64,000 nt of DNA from Linnemannia schmuckeri (lineage: Eukaryota > Mortierellomycota > Mortierellomycetes > Mortierellales > Mortierellaceae): positions 1,302,001 through 1,366,000 of the forward strand of contig JANATG010000015.1 of NCBI GenBank assembly GCA_029449235.1, given 5' to 3'. Under the pieces are notes generated by a model. It did no database searches and was not told where the DNA came from. It saw only the letters and a program-made list of their open reading frames with translations. The position numbers were made by a program, and so were the translations under genes. Positions 22,380 to 31,670 of the stretch are shown piece after piece. The number at the start of each line of letters is the position of its first letter. The stretch's first letter is position 1.

Positions 22380-24480
22380 GTCTGTGACTAACAAGGAACT
22401 GGTAGGACTTGACCGACCGACCGACCAATCAGGAGGAGGAGGAGGCATGAGGTTTATACCCTTAGCGCCTTGGACCTTGGTTGGTCCGATAGGCATTGTC
22501 CCATGAGACCAAGCTACAGATCTAACGAGGAGACCACACGGGAATCGTATGCTATGACTAATGTTGAAGCCTCGTAAATTGATGGTTTTTTTTATCAAAA
22601 ACGAGAGACCAACACCAGAATCTGAAGTTCGGCACCCAAGCTCGGGCTTTGGGTTTTGATAAAATCCACCACAACTTTGCCAAAAAGGTGCAGGGTGAGG
22701 GTATGTCCTCGAAATCACTGCGTGGAACGATCGATGGATAAAGGCGACTTCGCCTTCCATACTATTTGAGAAATGAGCTACAGTTCCGTGTTGAGTAATG
22801 CCACCGTTCGGGTTTGGACTGCCCTGATCGTCCAGAATGTTTTCCACTGCGCGATCCTAATTAGCAAAGGCAAACAAGGAGGCAGAAAACTGTTATTTTT
22901 TTTTCTTTTTAGACTATTAAAAACCAGACGCCATCTCATGTGAAGGGAAAGTAACAGAGGGGGATGGAAGGAAATGATTTATTTCAAAAAGGACAAATCT
23001 GACGCGAAGGAGTACAAGAAGGTAACACGGCCTTGCTTTGCGGCAATCCTTTCCCGTTTTTATTTTTCGTCAAAAGACATACATACATACATACACACAT
23101 ACACACATACACACATACACAAAAAAAAGTAACGACTGAGATGTTTACTTACCAGGACCAGGATGTTTGTTCGCCTTCCCAAAAATGTACCCTTCCGTTT
23201 TGAGAAGATGGAGCTCGACCACCCATTCAGACATAGCATCAGACGACAAGCTAGTCCAGCTCTTATAAAGAGGGCGAGTACTCAGTGGCAGATATGGTCG
23301 CGCCCGAAAAGCGTGTAGTTTTGGTACATCTAATATTGAGGAGGTGTTGTCATAGCCACAGTGAAAAAGAAGACCAAAAAAAAGGGGGGAGGGGGGGAGG
23401 GGGGAGGGACAGAATGACAGAGTTAATATCTTTGCAACACACGGTCATTCGCGTTTCGTCCAATCATATTAACATGAAAATAACAGGTCGAAATGGTAAA
23501 AAAAAATCAACCTACAACCAGGTGTAAAAGGGTTATGTTGCACCTGTGGCTGTACTTGAAAGTAATATCGTCACCACGACATGAGTACCTTCTAGCGCTA
23601 GGATTCATGGCGCAGAAGAGCTGTAAAGTAGCAAAGTTCCTGTGTAGGCGAGTCGTGCAGAGAAGGCAATTAAAAAAATCAGCAAGATGATTAACAGGAA
23701 CGCATCCATTCCTTTTATTGGTGTCGATGACACATTAATTTCGTCCGCAAATACACATACTCAGTGAAGCAAACGAACCCAAGGGAGAAGCAATGAAGAA
23801 AAGTACAAAGAGGACCAGTATCACTTACAAATTTGCCAGCGATAATATTTTTTGAAGGACTGAGTAACGCGATAAGGAAGGGTCATGCTTGCACCTAAGC
23901 ATAGCGACATGTATAAAGCAACGCTATTGTCAGCACCTTTTCATCTTTTCCTTTACGGCTCTCGTTCCTTCCAAGGGTCGCTGCATAAAAATGATACTTT
24001 CACTTACTAGCACGATGATGAGAAATTTGGGAGACGCCTGACCCCACCCATCAATGATATTGTAGTGTCGGAGGTGACGATTGAATGGTGACGAGAAGTA
24101 GGAGCATTTGCGCGACAGGTGGTTTACTTGGATACCCTGATGATAAGAAAAAATATATAAAAAATATGAGGGAAGGACTGTGAGTACATGAAGAGAACAA
24201 AATAAGAATATTCTTGACGCAATATCAAGAAAAAACAATTGTCGACAAAGGTCTCATTTTATGTGCGATGATACTTACGGGTTCAAGTCGATGAGAGTTA
24301 ATGTGGGATAATTACTGGAAACGACGGATGTGGTATATCCACCGGACAGAGTCCCATCGATGACCGAGAAAAAAACGAAAATGGCGATGTGGGGATACCA
24401 AGACTATTGGGCAATACGGAGGCTGCACGCGTATGGTGTAATTCTTGAATTTTTTTTGATTGTTGATAGAGAAACCCAGG
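22380..24480 (-). other. Possible spliced gene or pseudogene, unrecognised
   Basis: The minus strand here carries several well-formed splice sites that frame protein-like segments: an open stretch (SWYPHIAIFVFF ... TLTLIDLNP) ending at a GTAAGT donor (24273-24278), and a segment from a TCATCAG acceptor (GIQVNHLSRKC ... FLIIVL) to a donor at 24002-24007. A further segment (KSWTSLSSDAMSEWVVELH ... NKHPGP) ends at a donor near 23152-23157, with another open stretch below 22860 after a CTAATTAG acceptor. Phases between neighbouring pieces do not all agree, so this may be a decayed gene or I may have missed exons. No domain is recognised and no function is offered. Confidence 0.3.
23077..23121. 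repeat. ACAT/ACACAT microsatellite
   Basis: Simple repeat: tandem ATAC units pass into (ACACAT) units, then an A run. Confidence 0.95.
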
Positions 24481-25828
24481 TGGTCGATAAAATGAGAAAA
24501 TTGTCGTAATTGAAATCGTGTTATTCGATTTTGGCGTTGGTCTCGTTTTACTGATCAGGTTTTTAAGTCGTTACCTGTGAGCGAAATAATGGGTGCGCTC
24601 GAGTTTGGAAAAAGAATAGAGCGTGTCGGGTATCCTCCTCTTCTTTTCTCCTCTACCCCTCTATGCATCTACTTCCAGATAGCACCAGATAAAAAAAAAG
24701 GGAGAGATATGAGACGCGTTAGGTGTTCGTTCACTGATGGTTCCTGAAACGCGCAGTCTCACCACCATCACTGATAAAATGGTCGAGCTAGAGTCTTCTT
24801 TTTCTCTGACGCCCTCATGCGAGCCAACAATCGAAATCAGGCGGGAGGAGGTGATTGTATTACCGATGGAAGGAATGTGGCGCGTGGCATGCATGGCATT
24901 TGCGGGCATGTCGCCGCGCACTGCAGCTGGAGAGGGATGAGAAAGGGCGGGTGTGGATGAAGAGAGTGGATGGAGATTCATATGGCCAAGCGCGCGTAAG
25001 GAAAGTCATCCCAGTCCTGTCCCTGTTTAATTTTCCCTTTTCATCGGACACAAACGTGACCTGAAGGGTTTAGGCGGGAACAGTCTTGCACGTCACCAGT
25101 GCCCTTTTTTTTTGTCACAAAGTTAACTTGCAAGGAGAAAAAACGGAGGAAGAGGAGAGAAGGAAGGCCTCTGTGTTAATTCATTTGCACAGGAACAACT
25201 TTGTAGACAAAGAAGTATAATCCGGTCTCTGCTTTGAAAGACCGATAGGAATTGACTGTGTAAAAATCACAGCATAGGAGTGGAGGGTGTCAGAGCCGGT
25301 TAAGCTGAGAAATCATGCTCTTTGTTTTTTGCTTGTCCATGTGTTTCTGTCTGGTAAAGAGCTTCGCCAACAGAAACAGGTTCAGTAGACTTTAATCCAC
25401 GCTCTCGCTGTGAAAACCTCGGGACTCAGCACTAAACTTTTCCCCCTCTCTTCTCGGGATACAGCATGATACTTTTTTCCCTTCTTCGCCTCACACTGCC
25501 CGTTTTGGGCTATTTTCAGCACGTTTTCCACTTTTGTCTCCTTGATTTGGTATGGGAGGAGGCGTGTGCCTCAAAAAATCGTGCATGTTGACGTACCTCC
25601 CCTGTCGTCATTCTCGGCTTGGCCCTCTCACGCGCGGCGAAGAAAGAAGAGAGACAAAGGAAAAAAGGACAATCGGCTTTTTTATATTCAAACGTGATTT
25701 TTTTTTTGTGTTCGACAGTGGACGGATCAAAGTGTGGCAGGGCAAAGCCGACTACTCTGGCATTTGTCAGTTCTGACTACACGGACTTAGGTGCCATGTA
25801 CTCTACGACCTAACCGTCCTCCAGGAAG
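24481..25828. other. Intergenic region upstream of small helical protein 1
   Basis: About 1.3 kb. A minus-strand frame at 24661-24981 is open but has no recognised domain or clear splice partners. The part next to 25829 is presumably promoter. No gene called. Confidence 0.4.
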
Positions 25829-25835
25829 TATAAAA
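25829..25835 (+). promoter_or_regulatory. TATA box of small helical protein 1
   Basis: TATAAAA, 225 nt upstream of the ATG at 26060, followed by a CT-rich leader. The position suggests a long 5' leader; no transcript data. Confidence 0.5.
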
Positions 25836-26059
25836 GCAAAGAATCCTCGGTGCACAGGCAGAAAAAAATCAAATCAAAAACATATCAGACAGCAATAGTT
25901 TACCCCATTCTTCTTTGTTCCCCACATCTCACTCCCGCCCTCTCACAATCGATCCTTTTTCGCTCCTGTACTACACACAACGGACCCACCTCTCTCTCAC
26001 TTCTCTCAAACCCAATCCATCCCCCTCCCCTCTCACTCTACACACATAAACACATAAAC

Positions 26060-26491
26060 ATGACATTCATCCACAACTACTTCTCCAGCGACAGCACCGC
26101 CCTCTCCGAACGCGAAAACACCGCCCTCCTCAAGGCCCTCGTCAAGGATCACAAGGCCGCCCTCAAGGTCGAATACAAACAATACGAACTCGAATACAAG
26201 CAAGCCCTCAAGGACGCCGAGGTCGAATATAAACGCGCCAAGAAGCAGGCCGAGGAGGACATGTACCGTAAGACCCTCGAGGCTGTCAAGCGAGAAGTCG
26301 ATATCATCGCCACAACGGACGAGTATGCCAACTCGGATGCAAAAACCAAAGCCAAGATTGCACAGTTCCAGAACTGGATGGGCAATGCCGCTGCTCATAG
26401 GGCTCTTGAGGTGGAAAGTGAGGGTGAGGAGGAAGAGGCTGGTGCTGCTTCTTTTGTGGAGGAGAAGATGACCCCTCATTTGTTTGTATGA
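26060..26491 (+). CDS. Small charged helical protein, local family member 1
   Basis: Single-exon gene of 143 aa. I choose ATG 26060 because MTFIHNYFSSD aligns with the starts of three paralogues in the window (MSFIYSYFTCD twice, MTFFSNLFSHND). The core (residues about 18-112) is a continuous, highly charged helix: ENTALLKALVKDHKAALK, then EYKQYELEYKQALKDAEVEY, KRAKKQAEEDM, a VDIIATTDEY segment and a QNWMG end. The tail is acidic (EGEEEEAGAASF). There is no signal peptide or membrane segment, so it is probably cytosolic. A possible AATAAA-type polyadenylation signal lies about 28 nt after the stop. I do not recognise the family; it might be fungal-lineage-specific. Nearest relative in the window is the pair at 30996 and 40533. 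Confidence 0.75.
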   Translation: MTFIHNYFSSDSTALSERENTALLKALVKDHKAALKVEYKQYELEYKQALKDAEVEYKRAKKQAEEDMYRKTLEAVKREVDIIATTDEYANSDAKTKAKIAQFQNWMGNAAAHRALEVESEGEEEEAGAASFVEEKMTPHLFV

Positions 26492-27960
26492 CTCTGAGCG
26501 TGCGAGAGGATAAAATCAAAATAAAGATTTTTCTATGATAGACCGAAACGAGCAGGACAAAAAAAAAGTGGAGGGCTGTGCAGCATCACATTCGGTCAAA
26601 TGCAAACAAAAAAAAAAAACTGGCAGAGTGCAAATCGAAACAAAGACACACTCATATACAAACTTACTGTACACATTCACCAGTATACTAAACAGCAGCC
26701 ATACTGCAACACATTCGATGGTAAACAAATAATATTCTACTGACAATAACTGCTTCATGGACAGTGTTAGTGAACTGTCTGGTGATTGTGAGCATGAACG
26801 AAGAGAAAATAATATCGAGTAAGAAGGCTCGTCTTATTATGCCTAGCCCTTGAGCTGCATTAATAGTGCCTGAACATGGGCAAGTAGGTAGTCTATCTAC
26901 TTTGTCAAATGTAAGAAAAGAAAGAAGAAAAGGATGTGAATCCCCTAGTGATGTTCTTACCTATCCATAATACGAGAAAAAAATCACAAGACAAGGCAAG
27001 CAGAATGCAGACACAAGATAAAAGATTGTTATCATGGAGTTGGGATGAAGATCCTAACCATGCAACAATAACACACAAAAGGAAAGTGTCAAAATAACGA
27101 CGGGGAAAGAAAAGGGAGAAATTGAGGGACAAGAGGAAGGTTAGAACAGGAGTATCAATTTGAGTGACTATCAAGATCAAAGGGGTAGCAAAGGTAGAGT
27201 TTTCCTTTTCGAGAGTTGGAGGCCGATTTTGTTACTAGTTTTGTTGCGCTTATTTATACTTCCTTGAGAACGGATGGCCGCACCGATGAAGGAAAAACCG
27301 AACGGTGGTGAGCCGAAATATTAAAAACCCTCGTCATCAAGTTTTTAATACTAAACCTTTGTAAACGAAGATAAAAAGAAAAAAAAGGGACAAAAGAAAC
27401 AAAGAAAGCTAGAACGCGTAACCTTTAAAGATTAGTGACAAGAGAGAAAGCAAGAAGAACTTAATGGATCGGAACAAAACACTGCGTCGTTAAAGGTCAG
27501 ACAACAACAATTGATCACACTGTCAAGAACTGTAAACAAAAAGAAAAGTAGTAAACAACCTTCCTGGGGTAGAAGAAGGAAGCGTACGTGTCTCGTCTAC
27601 ACCACCACAAACAACACTGAGGTGTAAAACGAAAGCAATTAATTCGCCCTCTGGTTGATCTGTATGGTTAAAGATAAACTCGCATGGTCCTGAGCTTGTT
27701 GACGAATGCCAAGAGGCGCAGACATGTGTTACAGAAAAGAGAATAGCATGTCAAGATTGAAAGGGTGAAAAAAGATATACTGTAGGTAATGTAGATAGCT
27801 GGGGAACATTATATTTTAATACAGTGAGTCAGCCTAGACTGAAGAACTAACTACGGTTGCGGATACTATTTATACTGCTGTGAAGACTTTCAGTGCTTTC
27901 TATATCAATGGTTAATTAGTACGGAAGGATCTTGCCGCTAATCAAGACAATAGCCTAGGC

Positions 27961-28225
27961 AAGGTTGACCTTTCTCAGGCAGAGGCTGGAGGTGATGGTG
28001 TGAAGGAGAAGGCGAATATGAGGAAGAGAGAGATAGAATGATGACAAGGTATACTTTAATTACTAGGTGTGGATCAAACTATCGAGAATCCGAACTAGAA
28101 CCAGGCGAGGTTGACCTTTCTCAGGGCAGAGACTGGAGGTATGGTGGGTGGGGGAAGATGAGGGAGAGAGAGAGATGGGTTTCAAGGTATTGACGAAGTT
28201 ACTAGGTGCGGAACAAGCTACGTTG
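27961..28225. repeat. Two diverged direct repeats, about 145 bp period
   Basis: Copy 1 (27961 to about 28100) and copy 2 (28107 to about 28225) share a GAGGTTGACCTTTCTCAGG-like start, a GACTGGAGG element, a purine-rich middle and a TTACTAGGTG(T/C)GGA end. A weaker partial match to the sequence after copy 2 lies upstream at about 27848-27895. Nature unknown; could be remnants of a small mobile element. Confidence 0.7.
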
Positions 28226-29069
28226 GACTATGGCTACTTATACTGGCTATCTGGGCTCTTAATAAAGTATTTCTGCAGGAGTAGCCTGGATGCATATTAA
28301 TTAATGCACCAAAGCCTTGCTGCATAATAATTAATACATACGCTACCTTGAGCCTAGGATGCGACAGATCTCGAATATTGGTGGCGGTAAGAAAGGTTGT
28401 TGGCGGTGGTAAGATTGGTGGGGTCAGGTTGTCGTCATATCAGAGTGAAACTCTGACATCCGCTTGACGTGAAAAATAGCAATAAATAACCTCGAAGGTC
28501 GTCCAGGTAAGCGACGACGTGGGCCGAGGATCCCGCAGAAAAAGTTGTACGTTCGTTACGACTGGATTCAGATTTGTCGCGGAAGTTGATAAAGAGTGGG
28601 ATGGATGTAGAGCCACACTGCCATACCAATGAGTACCAAGACAGGGTTTGTTGGAAAGGGCCTTTGGGTGCAAGCAGGAGGGGGAGAGTGAGCAGTGAGT
28701 AGAGACGTAAGAGTTGGTATTAATACGAGAGTTGGGAGAGGAGGACGAGCGGATGATTTTGTGAAGGAATTTGGGTGACTTTATGCATGGTACTCCATGT
28801 CGACGAGGATAGAACGAAATTTAGGGCTTAGCGTAGGGCTTACCTTATTAGGGACCGAGCAACGTTTAAAAAATATGGTGTTTGTGTTCAGACCGTCTTT
28901 GAGAGTCGGAACAAAGGACATTCGTTTCTTGCTGTATGAACGAAATTCCAAACTACTCATAGAGAGTAAGGAATTCAAATAAGAACAGGGGAAACGAGAG
29001 GAAAAAATGATGGTGAATGAATGTGGGATATTACTATTTTCTCCTAAACGGACCTTTTCACTGTCGCCC

Positions 29070-30101
29070 TCAGTTGGGTTTCTTTTTCTGCACAACCACA
29101 CACAAAAAAAACATGAATATTAGAAAGAAAAAGAATATACAACTTACTGAGGAGGGCAGTTCTTGATTGTTGATGCAGACACCCATACCACAAGTAAGGT
29201 CAATGATGACACGGAAAGTACAGGCAAGGGTGAAAAAAAAAGAGGGCTATGAGGACCGAGAAACCAAAACCAATCATTTAATTAGAATACTTAAATTGAC
29301 TTGAATCCACACAAAAACAGGAAAATTGAACTCGTATCCAGTCACTCACCCATACAAAGTGTCGGTAATAGTTGGCAATAAAATGTTTACAAGCTAGCCC
29401 TGGCTAAAAAAGGAGATGCGGTGTCGCGAGTATTGCGCGTTTCCGCTGTAATGCAGGACGTGCATTGAGTCGATCCGAAAAGGTTTGGCAACGGATAAGT
29501 TGAGGACAGTAGGATCGATATGAATTCCAGATGGTCGATCATTATGCACAACGTGCGATCGAATACATGTTGCCGGAGATAAAGAGTTGAATTTGTTCCT
29601 GACTAGATCTGACAGGTGTTTTGTCCCTGAAATAATTTGGTGGTGGTGGTGGTCGCATGTTTGCTTTGTTCCTGAGGTCAATGATATATGATATTAGGCG
29701 GTGGACAAAAGGTGAAAACCGGTCAGGCAAGTGTGAGAGTAAAGTAGAGGGGAGGAGTGGTGAGTGTGTGGGTGCGAGTAGAGAATGATGGTCTTGTGTG
29801 AGTAGCTTGTACACACATACAAATGGAGCTTGGCAATGTGGCGAGACAACCATAATGAAAAGGAAGGAATGAGGCAACGAATGCAAGGAATGAAGAAAGA
29901 GCGATGCTCTTTACGGCGAGAATGAGTAATGCAGAGGAAAAGAAAATGAAAACTTACTAATGGGTTGTGCATGCCTCGCTTGGAGGATGCGCCACCTGGT
30001 ACCTTGCCCCAGGCCGACAGGAGGGTGCTGTGCGGAAAGAAACAGAAAAAGTGATATCCCAGTGTGTTTGTTGGCATACGCTTGAACTGTAATTTGGACA
30101 T
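29070..30101 (-). CDS. Possible small spliced gene, unrecognised
   Basis: Four candidate exons on the minus strand, 29958-30101, 29350-29403, 29148-29246 and 29070-29087, are each bounded by proper AG/GT signals (donors GTAAGT, GTGAGT, GTAAGT). All are phase 0, together giving about 104 aa and a stop. The third exon encodes a hydrophobic, plausible stretch (TLACTFRVIIDLTCGMGV). The 0.55 kb first intron contains another open segment (29420-29600) that might be a missed exon. No domain or homologue is recognised, so this could also be a chance chain in noncoding DNA or a decayed gene. Confidence 0.25.
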
Positions 30102-30802
30102 CGGCCTGTGACTTCCTCTCGTTCTTCACGTCACCAAAGCATCTGCCCCCGGCCTTATAGAGTGAGTTCGATCAATCCTCATAGACAAAGTGTGAGTAGG
30201 GAGGCGATAGAGAATAAGTGGGATAGACTGAAGGATACGATAACATCCGACGAGCGAGAAGCACCTGCTAGTTTTCATTTCGACGCCACCAAAAACATTG
30301 CTTACTTGCCTTCGATCTCTAGCCAAATATCCTCTCATCCTCACTATTTCTTTGACTGCGCTCGTCAGTCGCGTATGTAAGACATACATATAGAGTCATC
30401 ATTTTGCTGTTAGGAAACGGTCCTCTTTCCTTCATGAGCACGACGTACTTGCCACAGTTGGTTGTTTATTCATGCTTGGGCAACCTGACGATCGCCAAGC
30501 ACACACACGCAACTCCTTCCCTTCTCTCACAGTAGGATATGTCTATTTTGAGCTCCTATTTTTGTCTTCTCGATTTGGCAAAATTTTTGTCCCTGTGCGA
30601 CGATGGGTCGTCATACCGTCCCTCTCCTCTCTGCTGTCCTAAGCTTTCTTGGCGGAAGAAAAAAGTAAGGACAAACAAACAAAATAACAATACTCAAGAC
30701 AAAGATGAACTGGGCGGTGGGGATCGATAACATTCACCAAGGAAAGTGAAATGAGCATCAATGCGGATTAAAGAGTGCGTAGCATGCCAATGTTTCTCAT
30801 AA

Positions 30803-31328
30803 ACAAACAACGTCCTTTCTTTATTTTTCGATCACCAACAGATGGACAGTCGCTAAAAGACAAATAAAAGGAATCCAGCGCACTCCCAAAAGTCAAGTCA
30901 TTAACAGCAGCAACAACAAACTCAACAACAACATCCTACCAACCTTCTCTCACGCAGACACGTTCAACACACAACCACTCACTCAAATAAACAACATGTC
31001 CTTCATCTACAGCTACTTCACCTGCGACAACTCCACCCCCTCCGAAAAGGAGAACGCCGCCGCTCTCAAGGCCATCATCAAGTCCCACAAGACCGCCCTC
31101 AAGTCCGAGTTCAAGCAATACGAGATCGACTGCAAGCAGACCGTCAAGGAAGCCGAGGCCGAATACAAGCGTGTCAAGAAGCAGGCCGAAGAGACCATGG
31201 TTCGCCAGACACTCGATGCAGTCAACCGCGAGATTGAGGTGATCCTAGCCACGGACGAGTACAAGGGGTCGGATGAGAAGACCAAAGCCAAGCTGATCCA
31301 GCTCCAGTCGTGGGTTGGGTGTGCGGGG
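30803..31328 (+). repeat. Inverted repeat, left copy (contains paralogue 2)
   Basis: About 525 bp matching 40200-40722 in the opposite orientation. It covers the promoter, leader and first ~110 codons of the small helical gene. In the coding part I find no differences over roughly 320 nt. The match fades upstream near the ACAAACAACGTC element and ends abruptly after the QSWVG codons. Confidence 0.9.
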
Positions 31329-31487
31329 CATAAGTACCTTGGAGCTGAGAGGGAGAAGGAGGAGAAGGAGGAGGAGAAGGAAAAGCACCAGGGGCAAGAG
31401 CAGGAGCTGCCTCGTTACCAGGACGAGGAGCCTGTCTCTGGTGCCACCTCGTACCCCGCTGAGAAGGATGTCCTTCTTTCAGCCTAG
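30996..31487 (+). CDS. Small charged helical protein, local family member 2
   Basis: Single exon, 163 aa, start MSFIYSYFTCDN. The first ~106 residues are identical to paralogue 3 at 40021-40533, down to the DNA. The core reads ENAAALKAIIKSHKTALK, then FKQYEIDCKQTVKEAEAEYK, KRVKKQAEETMV, and ILATDEYKGSDEKTKAK ending in QSWVG. The tail is unique: a Lys/Glu run (EKEEKEEEKEKHQ) and a QDEEPVSGATSY stretch, closing with EKDVLLSA, which paralogue 3 also has. A TATA-like ACAAATAAAAGG lies about 130 nt upstream of the ATG. No signal peptide or membrane segment. Function unknown. Confidence 0.75.
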   Translation: MSFIYSYFTCDNSTPSEKENAAALKAIIKSHKTALKSEFKQYEIDCKQTVKEAEAEYKRVKKQAEETMVRQTLDAVNREIEVILATDEYKGSDEKTKAKLIQLQSWVGCAGHKYLGAEREKEEKEEEKEKHQGQEQELPRYQDEEPVSGATSYPAEKDVLLSA

Positions 31488-31670
31488 ACATCTATCTTCC
31501 TTGTGTTCCCCAATCCATATCTTCCCTCTTTCCACATTATTGCCCTTGTTCAAAATATACATTCCCTTGTTCCTTAAACAAGAACAAAAAAGTCGATAAG
31601 CAAAGCGCAAAGTTTATGAATGCTAATGTACAAATGGTGTAGATGGGGTAGTTGTGCATGCAACGTTACG

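Larger units (their letters stand above)
26492..30802. other. Gene-poor region with repeats and one possible small spliced gene
   Basis: About 4.3 kb without a recognised gene. It holds diverged direct repeats (27961-28225) and AT-rich stretches. Two weakly supported minus-strand features (28435-28673 and 29070-30101) have open frames or splice sites. On the plus strand 30108-30380 a frame (REAIENKWDRLKDTITSDE...) looks protein-like, but has no family that I recognise. Confidence 0.4.

Noticed and set aside
23077..23121. Possible CRISPR- or satellite-like array
   Set aside because: It is a simple ATAC/ACACAT microsatellite without spacers.
28820..28860. TTAGGG-like words suggesting telomeric repeats
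   Set aside because: Only isolated TTAGGG words occur and they are not in tandem.
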